Below, in pieces: positions 12,401 through 22,528 of a DNA stretch of 41,133 nt. The notes under the pieces were generated by a model, which was not told where the DNA came from, did no database searches, and saw only the letters and a program-made list of their open reading frames with translations. A program made the translations under genes and the position numbers. The stretch spans positions 1 to 41,133 of the forward strand of contig VKHL01000210.1 of assembly GCA_015146655.1 (NCBI GenBank). Reading direction: 5' to 3'. Source of the DNA: Ochromonas danica. Lineage: Eukaryota; Sar; Chrysophyceae; Chromulinales; Chromulinaceae. Every line of letters starts with the position of its first letter. The first letter of the stretch is position 1.

Positions 12401-13642
12401 AGTAAAGAAGTGAAGGTGGCTCGCGTGATTGCGGAGTATCAAACCATCTGGCCCAGGCGATCTTATCAACACGTGGAAGATGTGGCCAAGTCCTATAATC
12501 GTCGCTTTACAGCGTTGACTCGCTCGATTTCCATGGTGGCGTTGTTCTTTCTGACGAACTTGTTGACCGTGCCTTTAGCCATCCAAGATATGGCCATCCA
12601 CATGGTGGCGACGGTCATGACAGGCTACACCTTTTTGATTCACCTTCAGCTCTTCGCCATCTTCCCTGTGCTTGTCATCGTACCTTCTCTGTTTGTCGGA
12701 GTGGTGATTCATTTCATCGTGAAGGGTTATCAGAAACAGAAAGAAGAGAGTTGGCAAGACCTGCTGCATCGAGCTGAGGCTGAGTACGTATCAAAGGAGG
12801 GAGGCAAAGTGGAGGATGTGTTGAAGAAGGAAGGAAAAGAGGAGGAAGAAGAAGGGAAGAAACAAGAGGAAGGAACTTGGTCAGGTGATGATGAAGAAAG
12901 AAGAGTGGGTAAAGCAGAGCGTGATCGTGTCAACAGCGAATGCAGCAGTGTTGGCACTATGAATAGCATGATGGGTTATGATGTGGCTGATGTTGCGGAG
13001 GGTCATAGTCAGGATGGAAATAATGTGGAAGGGGAGGGGCTTGGGAATGGTCTCTCTTCTCACCAACAAAAGAAGATGTCGGTTCATGCCTTTGTTCATA
13101 TGATGCGTTTGAGGAAAGCAATTAAGAAGCAAAGTGCAATGGGCCAAACCGTTGATGGCGGAAAGAGTGTAAGTGATGAGGGTAGTAGCAAGTGTGAAGA
13201 GAAACAGGATAAGATGGGTGCTGACGTGATCATACCTTCAAGAAGAAGTTGGAAGCTCAGGGATATATTTGAGGAGGAGGACGACAGCAGCGACAGCAGC
13301 GAGGGAAGTGATGATAGCCAGGGAGAGAAGGAAGAAGAAGAAGAGGAGGATGAGGAAGTTGCTTTGCCTCTTCATGCTCCTGTTGATGTCCAAGGCAAAT
13401 CCCCTCCTGCTCGTTCTCCTGTTACCAAACAACAGCAAAAAGGTTATGTGTCTTCTTCCTCTGCGTTGGCCTCTTTGCTGTCTTCTTCTTCCTCTTTCTC
13501 CTCCACAAGCAGTAATTCTGATGAAGAAGACCGAGCCCATCTTCCCGTGATCTTCAGTGATGACTCAGACAGCGAGGAGAAAGGTGAAGATGATATGGCC
13601 ATCTCGATTCGTCATCCAGAGTCATCAAAACGAATAAGTTAA
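440..13642 (+). CDS. Giant NHL-REJ-GPS multi-pass membrane receptor (polycystin-1-like)
   Basis: Predicted cell-surface receptor of about 4400 residues. The ATG at 440 is the first Met codon in the frame (the open frame begins 18 nt earlier at a TTG). It is followed by a hydrophobic signal peptide (MMLTILTFSILLLCSSALF). Order of parts: two NHL beta-propeller-like blocks (about residues 60-747 and 787-1484) with recurrent AGNG, GDG, GNIYFxD and R(I/V)R motifs, separated by a short Ser/Pro linker; a PSSQPS-type stalk (about 1490-1917); a REJ/PKD-like ectodomain (about 1920-2750, with LFLDASSSYDED...YVWSC and SQWLDEDLPLSYQF signatures); a Cys-rich EGF-like module (CSGHGRC...CLCEDDYMGSTSC); a GPS-like Cys motif near 3220-3284; a first membrane helix near 3354-3378 and several more to about nt 12740; and an acidic Ser-rich tail. 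The layout recalls polycystin-1/REJ proteins. Function as an adhesion or mechanosensory receptor is inferred. A probable 75-nt in-frame intron lies at 11541-11615. Confidence 0.88.
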   Translation: MMLTILTFSILLLCSSALFVSPSSAPFHAPSLAPSPAPSVAPSLVPSVYSTPPPEPRHLVYTVAGSNKANDRGDGQPSQAGLLSQPRGLLTDTNGDIYIIEQHFIRKISFETGVMSTIVGGGSNDTDSGEHGVFYHANETYIPEGWDVAINDENGNIYFSDGERCCIRVFRPDLGTVLTAIGRCDQCGWNIDDSNNLTTALIHAKANLAFDNSSQTLYFADIYQSIIASVNIFDGDVNILLDGWSMGPSAISLGKIWYSKAFEGLVYVDNGNCQLGVLWKYYYSLLAGNPEGLCGVSNTTTTLYGYDAVFSNISVVTGDDEGNVYFQDMTQQGSIIYQMDPNSDLSRIAIASGTLTVGNLYEGSPAIGTILERSNGLAFHSATGSLLLSQSAKGEVWKMALNSSSGSAFQSVVGYVNGLSLPATSVMLSAITAMWLDHEGQSLYLSEPDHHRILVLDTNTQQIRVFAGNGSAGFNGDGEVASFTQLNSPNSIVGDGISHTLFIADSGNCRIRRVSLLGNPVVATLAGNGVDCGQFSDAFTGASPNLVAIYPPVALAVDDLSLTLYISTSENVIYAVYPDVDMLSVLGSVALPQVFVNIASLWWDPTGNLVISDAGLNEVFYLDVAAYLLTTIAGNGSAVEGGLLPSVKATEAYLPSPSSVCGNQAGDIFIVSSSSYRVLKLPAESGVLISYLGNGTAGFGGEHTEARSTQMNMGTACFYDTSSYSLYVADAVIGTALGGRVRRVNDNPSSQPTSQPSPQPSSEPSSEPSSVPSSRPATSTPDQFDQYVISTYAGMSTEYVTHTRGDGELAQYALLSNPYGVHVDLQNNCYVIEAQYVRKIDALTGIISTIVGGGNASLLTQEGLLGLNTYIVRGTGITGNSAGVIYYADGSDCRVRQYDPVTKVVTTVAGVSKQCSYNGDNMVGGQSWLNYPYGIHYYEARNELYIADSSNSLIRVVDLTTMIIRTFAGNRNNGLVADNVLANSSYLSLTYDVWVNTIGDVYIATSASRIRKVDGRTNAITTVAGNGQSGEATENVLANMSAIAFPYSVCGDDQGNIYFIDTGERTLHMVNSKGKMVTLSGSRIKAQRINGSPVGNFRYNYGYGATVDSKGNLLLIEMSLFTILNVSAPISSQSIVTCMVGYIAGMSMPSSRALVGAIKGMWIDPADGDVFMADSTRGYIHRLTNASESNGGMISVYAGSGSGLAASSITQLTAANIGSPNGIVGSVDGRYIYVTDALNGRIYRIDRTTELLLPLNIANGTATCSMMVNPVPVLNASFCALRGIALYEDYIFVQDSSMIKKIYDGKVVTIAGSVDSGYVDNVPLLSARFGVGVSSGLLADKSGNLLFLDSSNRLIRYADLGKNWMGTIAGNVNSTYTLAVEFRAKSAPVLGWSMCQSQDDDTLYILGRLPARVRAMRMGSAWIHSIAGNGTSLGGLLPPSINPDNVFASSTPVNQMGSCAVRENGDILFSETIISNAVYRIRRLSKYIPPTSRPTSSPSFYPSAKPSSLPSSLPSSEPSLDPSSRPSFRPSNRPSLLPSGQPSSSPSSLPSSQPSMKPSISPSAVPSSMPSAQPTSQPTSPPSAQPTSQPSSLPSAQPSSSPSSPPSAQPTCQPSSQPSSQPSSHPSSHPSMEPSISRSAAPSSTPSAQPSSQPTSLPSTQPFSSPSSPPSRPSPGPSSGPSAVPSTQPSTQPSSLPSTQPFSSPSSPPSRPSPGPSSGPSAVPSTQPSTQPSSLPSTQPFSSPSSPPSRPSPGPSSGPSAVPSTQPSTQPSSLPSTQPFSSPSSPPSSQSSAAPSNTPLVSPVPQPSSQPSSSSFEPTSLPSSPPSPQPSPKPTSQPSSPASSRSSFHPSSLSSSQPSPRPSLLPSSQPLARSTSCPSSLPSSLPTDHPSAQPSPEPSLQPFAHASLQPSAKPSGQSKIDISVELASTTMVERDSYEAFATIMFSSNVSPLPRAQVELSISKVVSTTNVTVVEVMQSVLAPSVFNVSSSSLAISLVGLEQGSYLLKAVMKAGGTGTGVDASQFAIIYSNNNDSALSYVLFQVVSNETPLAAPSLLSVVYAPDGSYLLASFGGETNRGGLGEAKFGCSRLLSFSCVEKAVCQWQDDKTMKMYFSSLPSSVNQSQCALPGSQVKLSASAAVKAKCYSGCSTVSAWPNSSTTTLISIAAPSDKVSPQVVINSNDKIGSCVMLLLDLTASSGDGGRQWASSEVVVSRTPNVATLNNADQTSLEALQGYLSSSNYTLFPPTRIPSHFLDAGYTYSFQVTLCNFLGSCSSSTRSVEVVGDIIPLLSIPGGISRTMKRKEGLVIAAQASWPKCSDSIVTPSLLYTWSVKNVSSNQTLPDLVSQSKDPSKFSLPANTLQCCSSSYEVSVRVTAKQSPFTSSSSSVLLMMKQGDVVASISGSSVRNVRLGGVLFLDASSSYDEDRISASSSKNLRYVWSCIQRSPKASDVCSSLFADANFTSTRYSSQLTLQALSSPSIEGSKAEVTVAVEDLSGTRSAAASATVTLLPSLAPLLQVQSSPSISSGKKVNADQSFSLIAQISLPTSTFASASAGWSLQSDNSGVDLSSIVMAATNYSISGPWDATIATTTSPSFTFYLPLKTNLLPTEATLTFALTCTVKIQDQQASTSPASLTTYTSTSQISFTVNAAPRSGLFSIIPSSGQELTTLFSYSCSQWLDEDLPLSYQFGYFSIAGRQMILRSRLPTAYADLLLTAGEAVQGYKVMAVAQVFDALNSNATSFYELSVYELSSFSSSSSSSSSSSGMSDGMVSYLRNALNATATAASVDSVKQATTFSSYLLNKVNCTLAPNCSLLNRKSCFRTPQTCGPCLSSDYVGDDGDSNEACVSVASLNEDNSSTNSGDNASREMKSCPANCSGHGRCIYSSVISGESVSQCFAGDLSCTAYCLCEDDYMGSTSCRFTQEELSIKQALRRSVLEHLQDLTLVEDAESENLLSMSSQILSISQSAEELSPESSLHVLNVTSYLLESMQSSGMSSDGSSDLLEAVQSVLSASKLSSNTEQEKRRRRSRRLTDEVGNSSQQVLLRESQKVLEQYAQFVSNVMVPGQDAMEAVQASFRLKTVKPNTSPSSEQSNVTLSLPMTSTDRLVGKQESGSVTIPRNASSASSSSSYWSATIYSLEGSLFNNVMNGSTAAVKQSDPLSLTFSSFPCTDPSCRLELTLSRQAYYAVANASSAGGEEVERFNVSCKQDSYEVYPHRCRGTDQIYNVTCRGVEEVIESRCPVIAQEPVCSVLLGNQDAIDYGCVVVASTKDNITCSCPILPAKEQQEEQAVAYSGSVDGHHWKTTAGGGANATTATQDSVVSISYISLLRTVTSSFTSTVLSAGKLNDSSVAKGYRAILTLGIFAAVICVAMVYSYRADKEATQVKNSMLMKKKKAAASFPSLPMVLRSKESKASGTKTKKKKAISRAALTTAMNGPPAFLTMAKDALPAILHARSMTVVVKEEMKRHHRWLGVIFHYSAAFPRVLRVAALGTNIVIMLFMQSLTYNLTHGDDGSCERLTSESACLEPSSGFSTGESKCYWTSSSGTSSVGECKYVSPSDSLKVMLFVAVFSALVSTPIAFLADYLIGTILAAPTTSTTMSSSSSMKSRVTGVDNKSVGQDGSSITSRNNYSHSPVGSSKRLSAVAPSPSSALTTSPSTSSWEMGGLEDLAEDHFQSLVQALRNYLQQLSSEEDKKEFRSKSVFPSSVCLVVLMVLLLLLLMMVELWGLNEEGYFLEEKKSTSEIVLKKMRLLCSKRQQSLTLPSLEEQVRIAKKEEKEGIAGLLYDDLLTVQRDYQEEFLAFQSHALEMTAREKSQRLLYLFQRDLMPGISGQILENKNQRDAKKKVRHVSKRMKACTWLFLAALNVGMLFYIFLFAISQDSGRQSAWAQSFAMWLVADICLVSSGMVIVTHIAIPSFLTRDIAAIRKKLVDSLVRFNILLNHRRGGRKYSQAAESVGESEGIESEEKFNAASYLFVSHRLAQHCSKEVKVARVIAEYQTIWPRRSYQHVEDVAKSYNRRFTALTRSISMVALFFLTNLLTVPLAIQDMAIHMVATVMTGYTFLIHLQLFAIFPVLVIVPSLFVGVVIHFIVKGYQKQKEESWQDLLHRAEAEYVSKEGGKVEDVLKKEGKEEEEEGKKQEEGTWSGDDEERRVGKAERDRVNSECSSVGTMNSMMGYDVADVAEGHSQDGNNVEGEGLGNGLSSHQQKKMSVHAFVHMMRLRKAIKKQSAMGQTVDGGKSVSDEGSSKCEEKQDKMGADVIIPSRRSWKLRDIFEEEDDSSDSSEGSDDSQGEKEEEEEEDEEVALPLHAPVDVQGKSPPARSPVTKQQQKGYVSSSSALASLLSSSSSFSSTSSNSDEEDRAHLPVIFSDDSDSEEKGEDDMAISIRHPESSKRIS
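4905..6185 (+). repeat. Ser/Pro-rich PSSQPS stalk-coding repeat
   Basis: About 1.3 kb of degenerate 12-bp units encoding P-S-S-x, forming a roughly 430-residue extended stalk between the NHL blocks and the REJ-like ectodomain. Such stalks are common in stramenopile surface proteins and are probably heavily O-glycosylated (inference). A shorter stretch of the same type separates the two NHL blocks at about 2680-2790. Confidence 0.9.
5405..5800 (+). repeat. 117-bp in-frame tandem repeat inside the Ser/Pro stalk
   Basis: Three consecutive copies of a 117-bp (39-codon) unit start at 5405, 5522 and 5639, and a partial fourth starts at 5756. They look essentially identical at the DNA level, unlike the diverged surrounding PSSQPS units. 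The period is a multiple of three, so copy-number change lengthens or shortens the stalk without a frame change. Confidence 0.93.
11541..11615 (+). other. Probable 75-nt intron in the giant receptor gene
   Basis: A strong donor (CGAA|GTAAGT at 11541) and a TAG acceptor ending at 11615 bound 75 nt that are TG-rich near the 3' end. The length is a multiple of three with no stop. Spliced mRNA would read EEDKKEFRKLWGLNEEG. Unspliced mRNA gains 25 residues forming a strongly hydrophobic Leu/Val/Met segment. The size matches the 61- and 63-nt introns of the lipase-like gene in this window. Confidence 0.65.
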
Positions 13643-15219
13643 AGACCGTGGCACTACCAGTAGGATGGAAGGAGGGAGATGTAGTATATGAGATTACTAC
13701 AAAGCACGTATACATATACATTTCTATTTATTAATTTAGCGTATTATCTTTTCTATATTGCGCCTGTAGCATAGATTACTACAACACACGCACTAAGATC
13801 ATAGAACTATATTGCCTTCATGTATTGTGATATTCGCCCTTATTTTGTATGCCTCTGATTATTCTGAATGCAAAATGTGATGTGAGGGCCATCACTCTTT
13901 TATTAGTGGATTCTATTCCCTCCTCAAGCCAAGACGCATTGTCAGTAAGCATGCATTCTGTGCTGTTATACTTGCCGTCAGAAGAAGAACCGCCATGAGG
14001 AAAGGCGCCTGCTGCCCTGCTAGCGACCTGGTCCTATGTTCCATCTCTTGTTGGATTGAACGATTGCGGATAGTGACGAGTTAGTGGCTTAGAGCTAAAA
14101 ATGATTGCAAACATGTTGTAAGCACATATCAGGCTAGAATATGCCAAACACACTCGATTTGGTGTTTTGTTGAGGGGAACATCCTTTAGGTCGTCTTTTT
14201 GACCGTGTGCATTGCTCGGGACTTTAGCACTACGAGACAAACAATAGCACTACTTAATTGCTTGATGAACATAATAGATTGTTAAGCTCGAAAGACCCCA
14301 TGCAATAAAACAAAATGATCCGCCGCCGTCTCTGCTGCTGCTGCTGCTGCTGCTACTGTGCTTTACGCGAAAGAAAAAACAGAGAAGGCCTCAAAAACTC
14401 CACTACAACAGAGTGTACATGGACGGCATAGACCACCAACAGTCGCAAAATAACCGTTGGCTCTGTACAGTAGGTGTAGTGTAGGTGGGTTTTGGGTGTA
14501 GACTTTTACTGATTACTAGTAGCTATGTAGTTTTTGAAGCCTCTGCTGCTGTGGAAAAGTTTGCCATCATCAACAATCACAACAACCAATAAAATCGTTA
14601 TTCAATCTCTTCCTTCATTCTCAGCATCTTTATCAGTCAGTGACTTAACCTCAGCTACAATAAGTCAGCCAGCATGAGAAGGTTTTCCAGCACTAATGCA
14701 CGCTATTCTATTATTTGAACACAAAACTTGAACTCGGTGGGCTACAAAGAAAATTAATCTTAATCATTCAGAGCAGAGTCTATAGGATAGCAGAGTCTAC
14801 ACAACTATTTCAATGAGAGCCTTGTCTACAAGGTGTAAATAAATATAAAGACTACCCTTGCTTGTAATCTGCAAGGATAGTTATTGGAAATGAACTCCAA
14901 GCCCTACTCTGCTGTTTGAACATCCTACAATAGTATCAACATCACCAACATCCATAACCTCGCTACCCGCTACTGTCTTTTGCTGTTGTTTTCATTATTT
15001 GTTGCATAATGCTTGTTGGATAGATAGATATAATCTGATAACTATCTGGTCCAATCAAGTCAAAGTGCAGTGCGATGGGAGACTATGCCACTACTCTATC
15101 CACTCATTCAAGAGCCTAGAGTGATCAAATCAATCATGTCTCTCATACATCTCATTGCTATTCTGACGATTTCGGTACAATTCGTACAATACAACTATCT
15201 TGCTTCCTTCTCTATCTGA
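13643..15219. other. Intergenic region between convergent genes
   Basis: Both flanking genes end here, so it should hold two 3' UTRs. Visible items are AATAAA-type signals on the plus strand at 14304 and 14588, a (CTG)8-type run at about 14331-14354, and a small hairpin at 14852-14880 (10-bp arms, one mismatch). I see no convincing coding region, tRNA or transposon. Confidence 0.6.
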
Positions 15220-16686
15220 CTAAGTGGTGGGAGGGTGGGGAGGGGGTGAGAGTTGCTTGGCTACCCATTGACAGAGAAGATCGTAGAGATGAACTTCCAA
15301 CTCCAATTTCTTCAACTCCATCTCTTGTATCCTCTTCTGCATGGCAGTGACTTCAGGGTCAAATGAGAGGAATTGTTTGAAGGGCTCAGGTAACATGAAG
15401 AGACCACGAGAAGAAGAGCCGACAGAAGGGCGTGGAGGAGGCTCAGCAGGTAACCATGACGATGACGATGACGATGACGATGAAGAGGCTGTGGTAGTCA
15501 TCGATGGAAGTGCCGTAGCTCTTGCTCGAAGAAACAAAGGAAGTGGTAGTGGTAATGGAGGAACAGGAGGAGGAGGAGGAGGTGCCATGGGAGCTGCGCC
15601 CTGATGAATTGTTCCTTGTCCTTGTCCATCTCCAAACAAGGCACTGCCAACAACAGCGCCGCCATCCACACTCTCATCACCACTACTGCACACAGGAAGA
15701 GCCGGGTGGACATGAATAGGAGGCAACATTGAAGGAGAGGAGGAGGAGGAGGATGGCAGCAGATCTATCTCATCTCTGTTGCCCTCCACCATCCTCAGAC
15801 TTTCCATTCTCCTGCGCTTGTGCATTCGAAGATCAGCCTCAAGCTCTCGACTTCTCAATACCTCCTTCCCTCTTCCTCCTCCTCCTCCAATACCTTCTTC
15901 TTCTTCAATCATCTGATTGTCGTCAACTGGCAAAGCAGCTTCTAGTCGAGGAGAGTCTGTGTGGATCTGCTGCTCTTGTTCCTCTTTGACAGCTTGTAGA
16001 AGCAAAACCTCTAAAGAATGCGGTTTCTCTCTTCCTTTCCCTCCCGCATCGCTTGCTACCACTCCTTCAACTACTGCTGACCCCTTCTTCTCCTCAGCTG
16101 ACATCGATGAAGGGTTAGGATACTTTGACAGGACCTTATCTTTCAATCGACAAAACTTCTTCCGAGCATTGATCCAAGTAAGCAATCTCTGGCCTTGAAA
16201 AGTAAGCTGAGGGAGGAGGAGAGGATCGCGATATAACGCTTCGACCACTTGTGTCCACTTGGCCGTCTGACTCAATTGCTGCCTGCTGCCGCGCACCTTC
16301 GGACGATGCGCTGAGGTGGAGAGCACGTGTTCCACGAGAGCGTATTCCAGCTCAGGCGTCCAGCGAATCTCCACCACAGGCTTGGAGTTGCCTTTGTTCG
16401 CAAGAGAAGGAACAACACCTGCAGTAGTAGTAGTAGTAGTAGTGGCGGGGGCGGGGGCAGTGGTAGCAACAGGTTGTAGTGATGCGAGGAAGGCTGCGGC
16501 GGGAGTGGATGACGGCGACGAGGTCGACGAGGAAGAATCACTTCCTAAGAGAGGAACAACCACAGGAGGAGCAGCAGAGAGAGAAGCAGACATGATAGTC
16601 ATAGTGCCATTAGTACGAGTATTGTTTGTGTTTAACGTGTGGATCTGCTCAGAGTCCGGCAGAAGAGAATCTGTCAATTGCATCAT
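15220..16686 (-). CDS. Myb/SANT-like domain protein, putative transcription factor
   Basis: Single-exon frame of 488 residues. The frame is open a further 51 codons upstream but has no ATG before the MMQL start at 16686, so that start is chosen. Residues about 105-185 (EIRWTPELEYALVEHVLS...KWTQVVEALYRDP...LLTWINARKKFCRLKDK) look like a Myb/SANT-like or trihelix-type helical DNA-binding domain with regularly spaced Trp residues. The N-terminus is Ser/Thr/Pro/Ala-rich. The middle is acidic and Gly-rich, with a basic MHKRRRME patch that could be a nuclear signal. A poly-Pro run follows, and the last 45 residues form an amphipathic helix (MQKRIQEMELKKLELEVHL), probably a dimerisation coil. It is divergent from the RBR ligase gene. 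A nuclear regulatory role is inferred; the exact family is unresolved. Confidence 0.75.
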   Translation of the reverse strand: MMQLTDSLLPDSEQIHTLNTNNTRTNGTMTIMSASLSAAPPVVVPLLGSDSSSSTSSPSSTPAAAFLASLQPVATTAPAPATTTTTTTAGVVPSLANKGNSKPVVEIRWTPELEYALVEHVLSTSAHRPKVRGSRQQLSQTAKWTQVVEALYRDPLLLPQLTFQGQRLLTWINARKKFCRLKDKVLSKYPNPSSMSAEEKKGSAVVEGVVASDAGGKGREKPHSLEVLLLQAVKEEQEQQIHTDSPRLEAALPVDDNQMIEEEEGIGGGGGRGKEVLRSRELEADLRMHKRRRMESLRMVEGNRDEIDLLPSSSSSSPSMLPPIHVHPALPVCSSGDESVDGGAVVGSALFGDGQGQGTIHQGAAPMAPPPPPPVPPLPLPLPLFLRARATALPSMTTTASSSSSSSSSSWLPAEPPPRPSVGSSSRGLFMLPEPFKQFLSFDPEVTAMQKRIQEMELKKLELEVHLYDLLCQWVAKQLSPPPHPPTT

Positions 16687-17383
16687 TTCATCAAATAGCA
16701 CAGACAAAGACAGAAACAAGGAAAAGGGGGGGATAAGAAAGATCAAACTGGTGTGGTACAAATGGTCGCCATGAGGCACAGAGAGAATCTCAACCTTGTT
16801 GTTTCTGTTCCTGTCAAACCCTCCTGGCCACACCACCACTACCCACCACTTGCTCCTGCTGGCTCAACTTCTTATTAAGTTAACACACACTCTCTATTCT
16901 CTTATTAAGTTAACACACACTCTCTATTCTCTTATTAAGTTAACACACACTCTCTATTCTCTTATTAAGTTAACACACACTCTCTATTCTCTTATTAAGT
17001 TAATATTCTCTTTAGACTGTTCTCCTATTAAGTTAAGATCTCATAGTGTATTAACTTAATAAGAGATTCCGTTCTCTCTCACTGCTGCGACTGCATGAAG
17101 AAGACGAAACAAGACGAAGAAGAAGATTGACTATCCTATAAGAGACAGTTATAAGAGAATTTTACTACTACTACTACTACAACAACTACTACAACTACTA
17201 CTACTGCCTCAAGAAAGAAGCTTTGTTTCCTTTCTCATTATTATTATCATTGTTATTATCTTGACAATAATAGTCAATCAACAGTCATCAAATATCAACA
17301 CTGCTACACTAATAGCCAGACTAAGAGAGATAATTCATCACTTAGTGATTGTCAGTGTGATTGATTGAGTGAGTGAGTGAGTC
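16687..17383. promoter_or_regulatory. Shared upstream region of divergent SANT-like and RBR genes
   Basis: About 700 bp separate the two start codons, which face away from each other, so both promoters should lie here. It contains the 30-bp minisatellite, an inverted copy of its core, and (CTA)n/(TTA)n triplet patches at about 17160-17270. No TATA box is clearly placed. Bidirectional promoter activity is an inference from geometry. Confidence 0.55.
16871..17002 (+). repeat. 30-bp minisatellite with palindromic TTAACTTAA-type core
   Basis: Four complete, apparently identical 30-bp units (16871-16990) of the form CTTATTAAGTTAACACACAC plus TCTCTATTCT, followed by a 13-bp partial unit. A degenerate core recurs at about 17025-17037. 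An exact inverted copy of the 13-nt core (TTAACTTAATAAG) lies at 17051-17063, so the array can fold back on itself. Confidence 0.95.
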
Positions 17384-20324
<2,941 letters not shown>

Positions 20325-22528
20325 TGATCACTCTCACTCACTCACTACTAGTCTACTAGTACTGTATATCACCTAGTCTACTAGTCTACAACAACTACTA
20401 CTACTACTGTAGTCTACATATTAGTCTATATTGGTATTAGACTACTGCTAATACAGTAGTATATACACTACAGTACAGTGCCTTATTGTAGTATAGTACA
20501 GTATAGTATAGTACCTTATAGTATTACACTGTAGTACAATACACTGCAGTATAGTATAGTAGACTATACTACAGTAGACTATAGTAGTATAGTATAATAA
20601 TGCTACAGTACAGTACAGTAGACTATACTACAGTGCAGTATAGTACAGTACAGTAGACTATACTACAGTAGACTATACTACAGTGCAGTATAGTACAGTA
20701 CAGTAGACTATACTACAGTGCAGTATAGTACAGTATAGTGTACTGTAATACAGTATAGTGCAGTGGACTGTGCTGCAGTGGACTACACTATAGTACAGTA
20801 TAGTATAGTACCTTATAGTATTACATTACACTATAGTACAATACACTGCAGTATAGTATAGTAGACTATACTACAGTAGACTATAGTACAGTATAGTATA
20901 CTATAATACAGTATAGTACAGTAGACTATACTACAGTAGACTACACTATAGTACAGTATAGTATAGTACCTTATAGTATTACATTACACTATAGTACAAT
21001 ACACTACAGTACAGTAGACTATACTACAGTGCAGTATAGTACAGTACAGTAGACGGGGTGCAGTATGAGATGTGTGTGTGTGTATGTGAGTTAGTAACTG
21101 TTTTCCATACTATACCACAGTAGTCTAGCTACTGTATGATATGTTATGATACGGTAGAGTAGCTCTGCTTTGTCTCTGTACAGTGTATACAGTATATAGA
21201 CAACAGTAGATTGATTGTACAGTGTATACAGTACAGTTGAGTTGATGACGCTATTGCTAGAGTACTAACAGCTACAACAGAGCATTAATAGCTCCCTATT
21301 GGCACTACATGTAGTGTGATACCAATACAGTGCCAAGCATGCTAATGTCAATGTCAATGCTAATGTCACCTTCTCTTCTACTTTCTACCACATGTTGTGT
21401 TGTGTTGTGTTGTGTTGCTACAGTATGGTATGATAATAAGACTATGTACAGTTCAGTATGGTTATGGCAGTGTGTGTATTGAATGATAGTCTAGTCTAAT
21501 CTAGTCTATAGTAGTCTACAGTACCTCAGAGGATGGACTGTAGACTAGACTAGCTAGACTAGTTAGTGTTGATCCGTGTTACTGCTGTTGTCATACATAA
21601 TGAGTCTAAATCATGTTCATTGTTCATTGATCGTTGATCATCATTTGTCATCGTTCTTAGTCTACAGTATGTCACACCTCCCTGACCTGACCTCAACTTA
21701 ACTAACTTAACCTAATTTAAGACAATGAACTACTACTAGTATTACATTATATTATATTACATTACTGTAGACTACTTAGTTTGGGTTTTCAAGCAAACAA
21801 TCAATCCAACAGATATGAATTATAATGATAATAGAGGATGATGTACAAACTAACTTAGACTTCACTGTAGACTACTTCAATGTCAGCATCTACTATCACT
21901 CATCCTACACGAACCTCGAACTTCGACAAGGAGCACTCTAGCTGCTTTTAATGATACCGAAAGTACAAAAGTGGTTGTCTTTTTCAGTGTGTAGGATGAC
22001 TGCAATTGAATGAGATGAGATGAGTTAAATTTACTGACTGCTACTATACTATGCCATTCACTCACTTGATGAAATGAAATGAGATGAGATGATGACATGA
22101 CTGCTGATCATATCATAGAACAGTACAGCTAGAGTACAGCTGCAGTACAGTACAGTACCTTATTGTGGTATAACATAGTATAGTTAATAGTACTCCACTG
22201 TAGTATAACATACAGTACCTGTAGTAGTATAGTACCTTACAATAGTACTAGTCTAGTCTACTACAAGTAGTACCGTGTAGTAGTGTAGACTAGTAGTGTA
22301 GTACAGTACAGTACCTTGTAGTAATATAGTATAACACAGTATAGACTAGTATATAGTATAATATAGTACCTTATAGTATAACATAGTATAATATAGTATA
22401 GTTGCTTATTGTAGTAGTAATATAATAAAGTATAATATAGTACCTTACAGTATATAGTATGGTTATAGTTATAGTTACAGTACTAACATAACCTAACCTA
22501 ATCATCATAGTCATCATCATCTACTATC
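20325..22528. repeat. Intergenic array of self-complementary TAGT/ACTA words
   Basis: The region lies between the convergent 3' ends of the RBR and coiled-coil genes. Parts 20340-21060 and 22120-22480 are built from words such as CAGTATAGTACAG and GTAGACTATACTAC, which occur in both orientations. A longer unit (TAGTACCTTATAGTATTACA and its surroundings) recurs near 20510, 20808 and 20966. A pentanucleotide TTGTG run lies at about 21393-21417. No credible gene is visible; a 71-codon minus-strand frame at 21883-22098 has no recognisable features. Confidence 0.8.

Noticed and set aside
21883-22098. 71-codon minus-strand frame in the repeat-rich intergenic region
   Set aside because: Repetitive HLI/SSH composition matches the GATGA-type simple sequence; no domain or splice context.
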